Below are positions 55,921-64,000 of a stretch of 64,000 nucleotides of DNA, piece after piece. The stretch is from Marinobacter szutsaonensis (GTDB taxonomy: Bacteria; Pseudomonadota; Gammaproteobacteria; Pseudomonadales; Oleiphilaceae), in NCBI RefSeq assembly GCF_039523335.1, contig NZ_BAAAFC010000002.1, positions 558,001 to 622,000 of the forward strand. Direction: 5' to 3'. The position numbers and the translations under genes are program-made. A model generated the notes under the pieces. The model did no database searches. It was not told the DNA's origin and saw only the letters and a program-made list of their open reading frames with translations. Positions within the stretch are counted from its first letter, which is position 1. Every line of letters starts with the position of its first letter.

Positions 55921-58389
55921 TTATTGGTCGGTAACACCGGAAAGCGCGCTGTTCAGCCGTTCCGAGAGAGCGGTCTCCGGGTTGTCGTCAGACGGTTGCA
56001 GACACCATTGGGCAACCAGTTTTTCCAGCTCCGAGAGGCGGTCACCGGCTTGCTCGGTGTTGCCCATGCCCTCTGACAGGCGCTGGACCTGGATTTCCAT
56101 CCGGCGTTGCTGGTCTTCGGCCGGGGACTCCATACCTGAAAGAATTTCGGCACGAATCACCAGTTCCCGGTCTGAGAGACCGGCCTGGGTTGACGCCAGC
56201 GCTTGCCAATGGTCCGGAAGATCGGACGACGCCACACCGCCGTTACCACGGGCGCTGACCAGCTCCTGCCATTGACTGACCTTCTGCTGCAGAAGCTTGC
56301 TGTCCAGAGCCCGTTGGAACTCACCTTTGGCTGCCTGAACCCGCTCCTTTACATTCTGGGAGAGGGCGTTGCCCTTAATGTCCCGGAGCTTCGTCAGCGC
56401 ATCCTGAAGGGCCTCGGCGGAGCTTTCCGGGGTGACAGCGGCCAGTTGTGCGAGAAGCTCGGTGGCTTCGCGGTCGGCGGTTTCGGTGGCCTGCTGGCGG
56501 GCATCGCGTTGGGCGTCCCGGCGGGCAAAGATCTGGTCACAGGCTTTACGGAAGGCTTGCCAGAGTTTGCGGTCCTCGCGGTGGCGGGTGATACCGATGG
56601 CCTTCCATTCGGACTGCAGCGCCTTGGCCTCGTTCATCGCCTCCTGCAGCGGTTCCCGCTCGATCAGCGTCTCAGCTCTTTCAACGATGGCCTGTTTCAG
56701 GCCCTCATTCTTCCGGCGCTCTTCGTCGAGCGGTGATTCCAGACGCTTCAGCAGATCATCGAACCGTTTCTGCACCGGGCGGTTGTCACGGAATTCCACC
56801 GGCCAGGCGGCTTTCCACTCCTGCCGGGCGGTCTGGTGAATGCGCTCGGCGCCTTTCCAGTCGATCGTGGTCCAGTCGGCATTCTCGAGGAAGGTTTCCA
56901 GCTCGGCACAAATGGCCTGGCGTTTCTCCAGGTTGGCCTGCTTGAGCCCCGACTTCGCCTCGAAATAGGCTTTGCAGGGTTCGAAGGCGCGATCGGAGGC
57001 GTTCTTGAATCGGGTCCAAAGGGCCCGGTCGGAGGAGCCGCCCAGCTCACGCCATTCGCTCTGCAGTTCCTTGATCCGTTCGGCCTTCGCCTCCGGCTCC
57101 ATGGGTTGCTCGACGAGGTACTCCATCTGCTCGCACAGGGCTATCTGCTTGGGCTCGGTGGCAAAACCCTGCCAGTCGCTGAGCTCACGGAACTGGCCGG
57201 TGAGCAACTGCATCCTGGCCTGGAAAGGCTTGGCATGGCGCCGGTCCAGATCCCGGAACTGATTCTGTGCGGTCTTCAGGAGTTGCTTGGATTCCCTGAA
57301 CTGCTTGGCCTCCAGAGCGGACTCCAGCTTGTCCAGGGTGATTTTCAGGTTATCGACACGAGCCTTCTGGTCGCCGTGGTCCTCTTTCTGCGCAGGCTTT
57401 TCCGTGCGCTTGCCGGCCAGTTTGCGCACCGGCTCAAGCAGTGCTGGCTTCGGGAACCCCTCGGGCCAGTCGATCTCGCGGATCAGGGTCTTGGCCTGGT
57501 CCTGCTGTTCTGCGGTGACCGTCTCATCAGAATCCAGTGCCGCGGACAGTTCGCCGATGCGTTCACGCGTCTGGGTCAGTCGGCGCAGGGCCGACAGGTA
57601 GTTCCTCAGGGCCAGCATCGCCGACTCGTAAGTCTTTTGTTCCTGCCGGGACACGTCGGTATCCCGGGTGGCTTCCAGCCAACGGTTCTCCTGAGTTCTC
57701 TGGAGTGCGTCCAGGGAGGAGAGTGAGGGCAGGGAATCACCGGTCTGGGATTTGAGGTCTTCCAGGGTACTTGTGAGCAGTTCCAGGGTTTCCTCGCGCT
57801 GACGCAGTTGCTCCCCGTGACGCTTTTCTTCCTCGCGGGCTGCTTCCATCTCTTGCAGGCGCTCGCGGCAACGATGGGTGGCCTCGAGGAACTGCTGAAC
57901 CTGTTCCGCCGTTGCCTGGCTTTCCAGTTCCTTCCACTGGTTGGTCAGCGCTTCCAGGCGTGCCTGATAGAGCTTGGTGTCCTCGCTGCGGGCCTGCTCC
58001 TGTGCGTTATTGATCAGGGTCGTGATGGTGCGGGCAACGTTTTCCTGGCGTTCCATGTCCTGGCGGTGGGCCTGCAGCGCCTGCTTGACGGTCTGGTAGA
58101 CGCCCTTGTCCCGTCCTTTGGCCTGCTTCTGCACCTTTTGCAGTTGCTCGGCGTCGGTCAGACCCTTGGCGGCCGACAGGCGGATATCTGCGGTCACACC
58201 CTCCAGGGCGAGTTTTGCCAACTGCTCCTGTGATGGCGAACCCTGCAGTAATCCGAGCTGGCTCTCCCTCTGGTCGGCGCGCAAATCTTCCCGGGGTACC
58301 TGGGGCTGTTCGGGCACTTCCTTGCGGGGTTTTCCGGTCGTCTCAGATGACTTGCGGGATTTGAACAGTTTCTGGATGAATGCGGCCAT
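55921..58389 (-). CDS. DUF349-domain coiled-coil protein
   Basis: An 822-residue cytoplasmic protein with repeated DUF349 segments (for example ELQSEWRELGGSSDRALWTRF, LQSEWKAIGITRHREDRKLW, and GAERIHQTARQEWKAAW), each with a conserved Trp-rich helix. It is very rich in Glu, Gln, Lys and Arg, and largely helical. Family members are found across proteobacteria with unknown function. The start MAAFIQKLFKSRK at 58389 is preferred; the upstream part of the frame has no coding character. Divergent from recX. Confidence 0.85.
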   Translation of the reverse strand: MAAFIQKLFKSRKSSETTGKPRKEVPEQPQVPREDLRADQRESQLGLLQGSPSQEQLAKLALEGVTADIRLSAAKGLTDAEQLQKVQKQAKGRDKGVYQTVKQALQAHRQDMERQENVARTITTLINNAQEQARSEDTKLYQARLEALTNQWKELESQATAEQVQQFLEATHRCRERLQEMEAAREEEKRHGEQLRQREETLELLTSTLEDLKSQTGDSLPSLSSLDALQRTQENRWLEATRDTDVSRQEQKTYESAMLALRNYLSALRRLTQTRERIGELSAALDSDETVTAEQQDQAKTLIREIDWPEGFPKPALLEPVRKLAGKRTEKPAQKEDHGDQKARVDNLKITLDKLESALEAKQFRESKQLLKTAQNQFRDLDRRHAKPFQARMQLLTGQFRELSDWQGFATEPKQIALCEQMEYLVEQPMEPEAKAERIKELQSEWRELGGSSDRALWTRFKNASDRAFEPCKAYFEAKSGLKQANLEKRQAICAELETFLENADWTTIDWKGAERIHQTARQEWKAAWPVEFRDNRPVQKRFDDLLKRLESPLDEERRKNEGLKQAIVERAETLIEREPLQEAMNEAKALQSEWKAIGITRHREDRKLWQAFRKACDQIFARRDAQRDARQQATETADREATELLAQLAAVTPESSAEALQDALTKLRDIKGNALSQNVKERVQAAKGEFQRALDSKLLQQKVSQWQELVSARGNGGVASSDLPDHWQALASTQAGLSDRELVIRAEILSGMESPAEDQQRRMEIQVQRLSEGMGNTEQAGDRLSELEKLVAQWCLQPSDDNPETALSERLNSALSGVTDQ

Positions 58390-58577
58390 GAAGGTGTCCT
58401 TTGGGATTGAAACCAGTCCTCGGTGTCCGGCAAAGTGTGCCGTCACCGGCCATCGGCCCTGTCGAGCCGGGTACACGCATAACGCGAAGCCTGTTCAGGT
58501 TTTCACGGGCTCCGGGCTATGCTTTGAAAATCGGTGGCTAGTCTAGCGTTTTGGGTGCGCTCGCGGAAAGGGTCTGA

Positions 58578-59057
58578 ATGGCAAAACAGGAAAATCAGGA
58601 CGATCAGGAATACAAAGCACGGGCGGCCGCACTGAGATTGCTGGCTCGCCGTGAACACAGCCGTCTGGAGTTGTCCCTGAAACTCAGGCAGCGCCGCTTC
58701 GATAATGGTCTGATCGAGGAGGTGCTGGACGAATACGAGGAACAGGGGTGGCTTGATGACCACCGGTTTGCCGATGTCTATGCCCGCCAGAGAATGGATC
58801 TCGGTTACGGCCCGCTCAGGATTCTTGGCGAGCTGCAGCAACGGGGCGTTCACCATACGCCGGAGTGCCTCGATGCCATGACCGATGAGGGCTGGTGTGC
58901 GGTTGCCGTCAAGCTACGGGAGCGGCGGTTCGGCCTGTCAGACCTGGAGGACGACTGGGATACCAAGGTGAGACAGGCCAGATTCCTGAATCGCCGCGGG
59001 TTCTCGGCTTCCCAGGTTGAACGGGCCCTGGAGGCCCGCGAACTCCCGGAGGACTGA
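58578..59057 (+). CDS. recX: Regulatory protein RecX
   Basis: A 159-residue helical protein that caps RecA filaments. Repeats of three-helix modules: RLLARREHSRLELSLKLRQR, GWLDDHRFADVYARQRMDLG and FLNRRGFSASQVERALEA. Length is typical (150-165). recA itself is not adjacent, unlike in many pseudomonads. Convergent with mltF 13 bases away. Confidence 0.94.
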   Translation: MAKQENQDDQEYKARAAALRLLARREHSRLELSLKLRQRRFDNGLIEEVLDEYEEQGWLDDHRFADVYARQRMDLGYGPLRILGELQQRGVHHTPECLDAMTDEGWCAVAVKLRERRFGLSDLEDDWDTKVRQARFLNRRGFSASQVERALEARELPED

Positions 59058-59070
59058 CTTCCCGCAAGTC

Positions 59071-60591
59071 TCAGAGAGTCGGTGGGATCAGTCCCAGCTC
59101 TTTGGGCAGGCTGGCTCTGAGCGCGGAGGTTGCGGGCTCTTCCGGCGTCGTGGTGCCGGAATCGACGGAACCTGCCTCAGGCTCGATTCCCACGATCTGT
59201 GGTTCTTCCGGTTTCGCAGGAGGCGCCGGCGTTATCACCCTTGCGAGCACGTCGTAGTAGCGGCGGATATTCTGCACGTAGATCACCGGTTCCTGGCCGC
59301 GGGCAAAGCCGTATCGGGTCTTGGTGTAATACTCCTTCTGGGCCAGCAGTGGCAGGAATTCCTTGACGTCCATCCAGCGGTCCGGGTCCTTGCCGGCGCT
59401 CTCGGTCAGCCGTCGGGCGTCTTCCAGGTGGCCGAAGCCGACGTTGTAAGAGGCCAGTGCAAACCAGGTCCGGTCAGGTTCGGGGATCCTCTCCGGTATC
59501 TTGTCGTGGACCATCTGGAAGTACTTGGCACCGCCATGGATGCTTTCCTCCGCGTCCAGCCGGTTGTTGATGCCGACGTAGCTTGCCGTATTGCGGGTGA
59601 GCATCATCAGGCCGCGGACACCGGTAGGCGAGACCGCATTCGGCCGCCAGTGGGATTCCTGGTATCCGATGGCCGCGAGCAGTCGCCAATCCATATTGAA
59701 GTCCCGGGCATAGTCCCGGAACAGTTTCTCGTATTTCGGAAGGCGGTTTTCCACGTGGTGCATGAAAGTCCGGGCACCCACGTAGTTCAACCGGTCCAGG
59801 TGGCCGTAAAAGCGCTCGGACAGCTGTGCCAGAACACCGTCGTTCTGCAGGCGCTGAAGGAATTCTCCGGCCGCCTGAGCCAGGGTCCCGTCCTGTTTCT
59901 TCGGAAACAGCCACACCAATTCCCGCGGTTCGCCGAGACCGAAGGCCTCGTTCACGTGCGGGTAGAAAACGTGGTTAAGTTCGAGCTCGTTGGAGGACAC
60001 CACGGCAAACGGAAATTCGCCACTCTCAACCCGCGCCAGAACGCCGGGCGCATCGAGTCCCGGATGAACCTCCCAGGAAATGTCCCCAGCTGCGGGCGAG
60101 GTTTCCAACAGGTGCTCGTGATCGCTGTCGGCAACCAGGTGGAGGGTTTGCCCGGCGAGGGCTTCCAGGGATTCAGGATGCTCCATGTCCCGGTGATACA
60201 CCACCACGGACTGGGCCTGGATCCCGGTGGGAATGGCCTCGTACTTGTCCGCGAAGTCCGGCTGCAGAGACACGCCGGCCATGCCGATGTGGGCAAAGTT
60301 ACGCTCCAGTACCGACAGGACTTCCGTGTTGTCGTCGGCAACGCGGACCTTCAGTTCAACACCAATCTCGTCAGCGAACCGTTTTGCAAGCTCGTAGTCA
60401 TAGCCAGTTGCCCCTTCGCGGCCTTCGAAGTACATGGAGGGCGCTACCCGGGTAATGACGTGGAGAACACCTTCGTTCTGGATTTCCTGGACGGTACTCG
60501 GGCGCGAGCAACCCGTCAGAGCCAGGGTGGCTCCTAACAGAAATACAAAATGCGCCGGTACGGCGCCGAGGTGATTGAAAAATCTGGACAA
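59071..60591 (-). CDS. mltF: Membrane-bound lytic murein transglycosylase F
   Basis: A 506-residue lipoprotein with lipobox LTGC (C28). The N-terminal half is an ABC-transporter-like solute-binding (SBP_bac_3) domain (VLHVITRVAPSMYFEGREGA), which regulates activity by binding peptidoglycan peptides. The C-terminal half is an SLT domain with the catalytic Glu in AIGYQESHWRPNAVSPTGVR. MltF cleaves peptidoglycan at the outer membrane's inner face. Length fits the family (about 480-520). Divergent from purL. Confidence 0.96.
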   Translation of the reverse strand: MSRFFNHLGAVPAHFVFLLGATLALTGCSRPSTVQEIQNEGVLHVITRVAPSMYFEGREGATGYDYELAKRFADEIGVELKVRVADDNTEVLSVLERNFAHIGMAGVSLQPDFADKYEAIPTGIQAQSVVVYHRDMEHPESLEALAGQTLHLVADSDHEHLLETSPAAGDISWEVHPGLDAPGVLARVESGEFPFAVVSSNELELNHVFYPHVNEAFGLGEPRELVWLFPKKQDGTLAQAAGEFLQRLQNDGVLAQLSERFYGHLDRLNYVGARTFMHHVENRLPKYEKLFRDYARDFNMDWRLLAAIGYQESHWRPNAVSPTGVRGLMMLTRNTASYVGINNRLDAEESIHGGAKYFQMVHDKIPERIPEPDRTWFALASYNVGFGHLEDARRLTESAGKDPDRWMDVKEFLPLLAQKEYYTKTRYGFARGQEPVIYVQNIRRYYDVLARVITPAPPAKPEEPQIVGIEPEAGSVDSGTTTPEEPATSALRASLPKELGLIPPTL

Positions 60592-60870
60592 ATCCCTGGT
60601 CTCCGTTGCAGCTGTATCAGCCAGATACGCTCATAAAACCCGAGCGTATTCCTTTGTCATGCTGTGCGTAGCGTCCGATGCCACGTTAACCATGATCCCC
60701 GCCTCACCACGGATGGTCAATAAAATTGCTCAATTAATGTGCAAAATAATGTCAATTTTACAGTCCGGAATAACCGCAGCGGCGCTGTAACCTCGATGCG
60801 CTTTCAAGTATCATTGCGGCCTTTCAAATAGCACCGGACTTCCTCTTTTCGCGCGATACAGGTTGATATC
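60592..60870. other. Divergent mltF-purL intergenic region
   Basis: 279 bases. A possible purL -10 is TATCAT (60809-60814), followed by TGCGGCCTTT; its -35 is poor. No PurR-like operator, riboswitch or extra open frame is convincing. Confidence 0.4.
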
Positions 60871-63800
60871 ATGCTTGAACTTCGCGGCGCACCCGCGCTT
60901 TCGCCTTTCCGCTCCCGCAAACTGCATTCCCGAATTCAGGAGATTGTTCCTGAAGTCAAACATGTCTATGCAGAGTTCATGCACTTTGTGGACCTGGAGT
61001 TTGACCTCTCCGATTCCGAGCAGGCCATCCTCGACCGCCTCCTGGTCTACGGCCCCAGCGTTCCGGTAGAGGAGCCGGATGGTGTTCTGTTCCTGGTGGT
61101 ACCGAGGCCAGGCACCCTGTCTCCCTGGTCGAGCAAGGCGACCGACATCGCCCGCAACTGCGGGCTGCGTCAGATTCATCGCATCGAACGGGGCGTCGCC
61201 TTTTACATCCGGGCCACGAAGAAGCTTGGCCTGGATCAGCGTGAAAAGATCGCAGCGTTGCTGCATGACCGAATGACCCAGAAGGTTTTCCACGAGATGG
61301 GCGGTGCCGAACTGCTGTTCAGCCACGAAGAGCCCCGTACCCTGGGCCGCGTGCCGGTGCTGGCGGGTGGCCGTGACGCCCTGGTCAAAGCCAACCGCGA
61401 TCTGGGCCTGGCGCTGGCGGACGACGAGATCGATTACCTGGTGAAATCCTTTACCGATCTCCAGCGTGATCCGACCGACGTTGAGCTGATGATGTTCGCC
61501 CAGGCGAACTCCGAGCATTGCCGCCACAAGATCTTCAATGCGTCCTGGGATATCGATGGAGAAGGTCAGGAAAAGTCGCTGTTTGCGATGATCCGGAATA
61601 CCTATGAGATGAACAGCGAGGGCGTTCTGTCTGCCTACAAGGACAACGCTTCCGTCATCCGTGGCAGCCGTGGCGGCCGTTTCTTCCCGGATCCCGAGAC
61701 CGGTGTCTACGGTTACAACGAAGAAGACATCCACATCCTGATGAAGGTGGAGACCCACAACCACCCGACGGCTATCGCGCCGGCGGCGGGTTCTGCCACC
61801 GGTTCTGGTGGCGAGATCCGGGACGAGGGCGCCACCGGCCGTGGCTCCAAGCCGAAGGCGGGTCTGACCGGGTTCACTGTGTCCAACCTGAATCTGCCTG
61901 GCGATGCTCAACCCTGGGAGATCGGCTACGGCAAGCCTGACCGGATCGCCTCCGCGCTGGATATCATGATCGAGGGCCCGATTGGCGGCGCTTCGTTCAA
62001 CAACGAATTCGGCCGCCCGAACCTGGCGGGCTATTTCCGTACCTTCGAAGAGAAGGTACCGGGCCCGGCTGGCGAGGAAGTGCGTGGCTACCACAAGCCG
62101 ATCATGATCGCTGGCGGGCTCGGCAACATTCGCGAACAGCATGTGGAAAAGGGCAACATCCCGGTTGGCGCCAAGCTGATCGTACTCGGTGGCCCGTCGA
62201 TGCTGATCGGCCTGGGCGGTGGTGCTGCCTCGTCCATGGATTCCGGTTCGAGTAACGAGAACCTGGATTTTGCCTCGGTACAGCGGGACAACCCGGAAAT
62301 GGAGCGCCGCTGCCAGGAGGTGATTGATCGCTGCTGGCAGATGGGCGAGAAGAACCCGATCTGCTTCATCCACGATGTCGGCGCCGGCGGGCTCTCCAAT
62401 GCCATGCCTGAGTTGGTCAAGGACGGTGGCCGTGGCGGCAAATTCGAACTCCGTGACATCCCCAGTGATGAGCCGGGCATGTCGCCGCTGGAGATCTGGT
62501 GCAACGAGTCCCAGGAACGTTACGTGATGGCGGTTGCGCCGGAAAATCTGGATCTGTTTGACGCCCTGTGCCGACGCGAGCGTTGCCCTTACGCTGTCAT
62601 TGGCGAAGCCACCGAAGAGCATCACCTTGAGCTTGGCGATTCGTATTTCGACGACAAGCCGGTGGACCTGCCGATGGAAGTCCTTTTCGGCAAGCCGCCC
62701 CGCATGCACCGGAGCATCAGCCGTTCGTCGTTCACCAAACCGATTTTCGATTCCACCAAGATTGATGTGAACGATGCGATCCGCCGGGTACTGCGGTTGC
62801 CATCTGTAGGTTCCAAGAGCTTCCTGATCACCATCGGTGACCGGACCATTACCGGTCTGGTGGCTCGCGACCAGATGGTCGGTCCCTGGCAGGTGCCGGT
62901 GAGTGACGTGGCAGTCACTGCGAGTTCCTTCGACGTGCGCACCGGTGAAGCCATGGCCATGGGCGAGCGCACTCCGGTTGCGGTCATCGATGCACCGGCA
63001 TCCGGTCGCATGGCGGTGGGCGAGGTAATCACCAACCTGGCCGCGGCGCCGATCGCCAATCTTTCCGATATTCGCTTGTCCGCGAACTGGATGGCCGCAG
63101 CCGGCCACCCCGGTGAGGACGAAAACCTGTATGAAACCGTACGTGCGGTAGGCATGGAACTGTGCCCGGCGCTGGGTATCACCATCCCGGTTGGCAAGGA
63201 CTCCATGTCCATGAAAACCACCTGGGAAGAGGAGAGCGGTGAGCAGAAGAGTGTAACTGCGCCGCTTTCCCTGATCATCAGCGGTTTTGCGCCTGTGACC
63301 GACGTCGCCCGTACCCTGACGCCCGAACTGGCCACCGATGCCGGCGAAACCGACCTGATCCTGGTGGATCTGGCGGCCGGCCAGAACCGTCTGGGCGGCT
63401 CAGCCCTGGCACAGGTCTATCGCCATGTGGGTGCAGTGGCACCGGATCTGGATGACCCGGAAGACATCAAGGCGTTCTTCGCGGTCATTCAGGGCCTGAA
63501 CTCGGATGGCAAGCTGCTCGCCTACCACGACCGCTCTGATGGCGGCCTGTTCGTCACCCTGGCGGAAATGTGTTTTGCCGGTCGTACCGGTGTGGATATC
63601 AAGCTCGATGGCCTGGCTGAGGATGCCTCCCAGTTCGCCCGTGAACTGTTCAACGAGGAACTCGGGGCGGTCATCCAGGTTCGCCGCGAGGACACCGGGT
63701 TTGTACTCCAGCAGTTCTCCGGTGCCGGCCTGGGCGATCACACCAGTGTGATCGGTACCCTGAACGAGGACGACCGCCTGCGCCTGAGCTTTGAGGGCGA

Positions 63801-64000
63801 GAAGGTGGTGGACGAACCTCGCACTGAACTCCAGCGTCTTTGGGCGGAGACCAGTTACCGGATCCAGTCCCTCAGGGATAACGCCGACTGTGCCCGGGAA
63901 GAGTTCGATAACCTGCTGGATGCAGAGGACCCGGGTCTGCACGTTGACCTGAACTTTGACATCAACGAGGACGTTGCCGCGCCTTACATCAACACCGGTG
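60871..64000 (+). CDS. purL: Phosphoribosylformylglycinamidine synthase PurL, 5' part
   Basis: ATP- and glutamine-dependent enzyme of purine synthesis. 1,043 codons are visible before the window ends, against about 1,290-1,300 in full. The start [18 protein letters not shown] is typical. The catalytic region has [34 protein letters not shown] and [17 protein letters not shown]. The C-terminal glutamine amidotransferase domain lies beyond the window. The ATG at 60871 has a modest ribosome site (GGTT). No stop or frameshift is seen in the visible part. Confidence 0.97.
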   Translation, partial: MLELRGAPALSPFRSRKLHSRIQEIVPEVKHVYAEFMHFVDLEFDLSDSEQAILDRLLVYGPSVPVEEPDGVLFLVVPRPGTLSPWSSKATDIARNCGLRQIHRIERGVAFYIRATKKLGLDQREKIAALLHDRMTQKVFHEMGGAELLFSHEEPRTLGRVPVLAGGRDALVKANRDLGLALADDEIDYLVKSFTDLQRDPTDVELMMFAQANSEHCRHKIFNASWDIDGEGQEKSLFAMIRNTYEMNSEGVLSAYKDNASVIRGSRGGRFFPDPETGVYGYNEEDIHILMKVETHNHPTAIAPAAGSATGSGGEIRDEGATGRGSKPKAGLTGFTVSNLNLPGDAQPWEIGYGKPDRIASALDIMIEGPIGGASFNNEFGRPNLAGYFRTFEEKVPGPAGEEVRGYHKPIMIAGGLGNIREQHVEKGNIPVGAKLIVLGGPSMLIGLGGGAASSMDSGSSNENLDFASVQRDNPEMERRCQEVIDRCWQMGEKNPICFIHDVGAGGLSNAMPELVKDGGRGGKFELRDIPSDEPGMSPLEIWCNESQERYVMAVAPENLDLFDALCRRERCPYAVIGEATEEHHLELGDSYFDDKPVDLPMEVLFGKPPRMHRSISRSSFTKPIFDSTKIDVNDAIRRVLRLPSVGSKSFLITIGDRTITGLVARDQMVGPWQVPVSDVAVTASSFDVRTGEAMAMGERTPVAVIDAPASGRMAVGEVITNLAAAPIANLSDIRLSANWMAAAGHPGEDENLYETVRAVGMELCPALGITIPVGKDSMSMKTTWEEESGEQKSVTAPLSLIISGFAPVTDVARTLTPELATDAGETDLILVDLAAGQNRLGGSALAQVYRHVGAVAPDLDDPEDIKAFFAVIQGLNSDGKLLAYHDRSDGGLFVTLAEMCFAGRTGVDIKLDGLAEDASQFARELFNEELGAVIQVRREDTGFVLQQFSGAGLGDHTSVIGTLNEDDRLRLSFEGEKVVDEPRTELQRLWAETSYRIQSLRDNADCAREEFDNLLDAEDPGLHVDLNFDINEDVAAPYINTG

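Noticed and set aside
60592..60870. Riboswitch or PurR operator before purL
   Set aside because: No purine-riboswitch core and no PurR-type palindrome could be recognised by eye.
60811..63108. Long open frame opposite purL (765 codons)
   Set aside because: PurL is unambiguous on the plus strand with complete motifs; the antisense product is a composition shadow.

Overview
This 64 kb window reads as a chromosomal segment of a marine gammaproteobacterium, most likely Marinobacter. The strongest single clue is the gene at 34213-36198. Its 661-residue product matches, as I recall it, the wax-ester-pathway fatty acyl-CoA reductase of Marinobacter aquaeolei/nauticus VT8. Other gene orders are pseudomonad-like: lpxB-rnhB, mtnA/mtaD-ubiG-mupP-yciK, an fadA/fadB-like pair, and recX, mltF and purL near each other. 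Base composition looks even, and I see no transposase, integrase or CRISPR array. Most of the window is core chromosome.

Layout. 1-6 kb: the end of lpxB, rnhB, an initiator tRNA with a near-consensus promoter and a terminator, a DMT permease, an Old Yellow Enzyme family oxidoreductase, an SstT-type Na+/amino-acid symporter and a shikimate-kinase-like protein. 6-11.9 kb: an SDR, an NYN/LOTUS-type protein, an unknown lipoprotein, ethanolamine ammonia-lyase (eutBC) without other eut genes, and a small fibronectin-like lipoprotein. 11.9-15.8 kb: a response regulator, FecR-domain protein and membrane histidine kinase in one operon. 15.9-19.9 kb: topB, a BolA protein, a YciO protein and a GloB-like hydrolase. 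19.97-25.7 kb: a four-gene condensin defence operon of the MksBEFG/Wadjet class, in the order G-B-F-E. 25.7-33.8 kb: a diguanylate cyclase, an esterase, a haem-binding DUF3365 protein, a YdhR-like protein, tRNA-Arg, two small glycosyltransferase-type proteins and a pitrilysin-type protease. 34.2-39 kb: the fatty acyl-CoA reductase, RNase T, dihydroorotase and a histone-deacetylase-family enzyme. 39.2-42 kb: a Pat-type protein acetyltransferase, followed by a cluster of GGGGTCAG palindromes. 42.1-49.2 kb: a long minus-strand series (mtaD, ubiG, mupP, yciK, a glutaredoxin-like gene, yaaA, a DUF2788 gene, rdgC) and mtnA on the plus strand. 49.2-64 kb: an XRE regulator, prc, a beta-oxidation pair, a DUF349 protein, recX, mltF and a truncated purL.

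Functional themes are fatty-acid and wax-ester metabolism (FAR, fadA/fadB-like pair), purine-linked methionine salvage (mtaD, mtnA), envelope and peptidoglycan maintenance (lpxB, mupP, mltF, prc), signalling (TCS-FecR, DGC), reversible acetylation (Pat beside an HDAC-like enzyme) and plasmid defence (Mks). The items most worth following up are the Mks operon with its short MksG nuclease, the acetyltransferase/deacetylase pair, the tandem dyad boxes upstream of the acyl-CoA reductase, the histidine kinase that seems to have lost its extracytoplasmic sensor, and the nested palindrome cluster.
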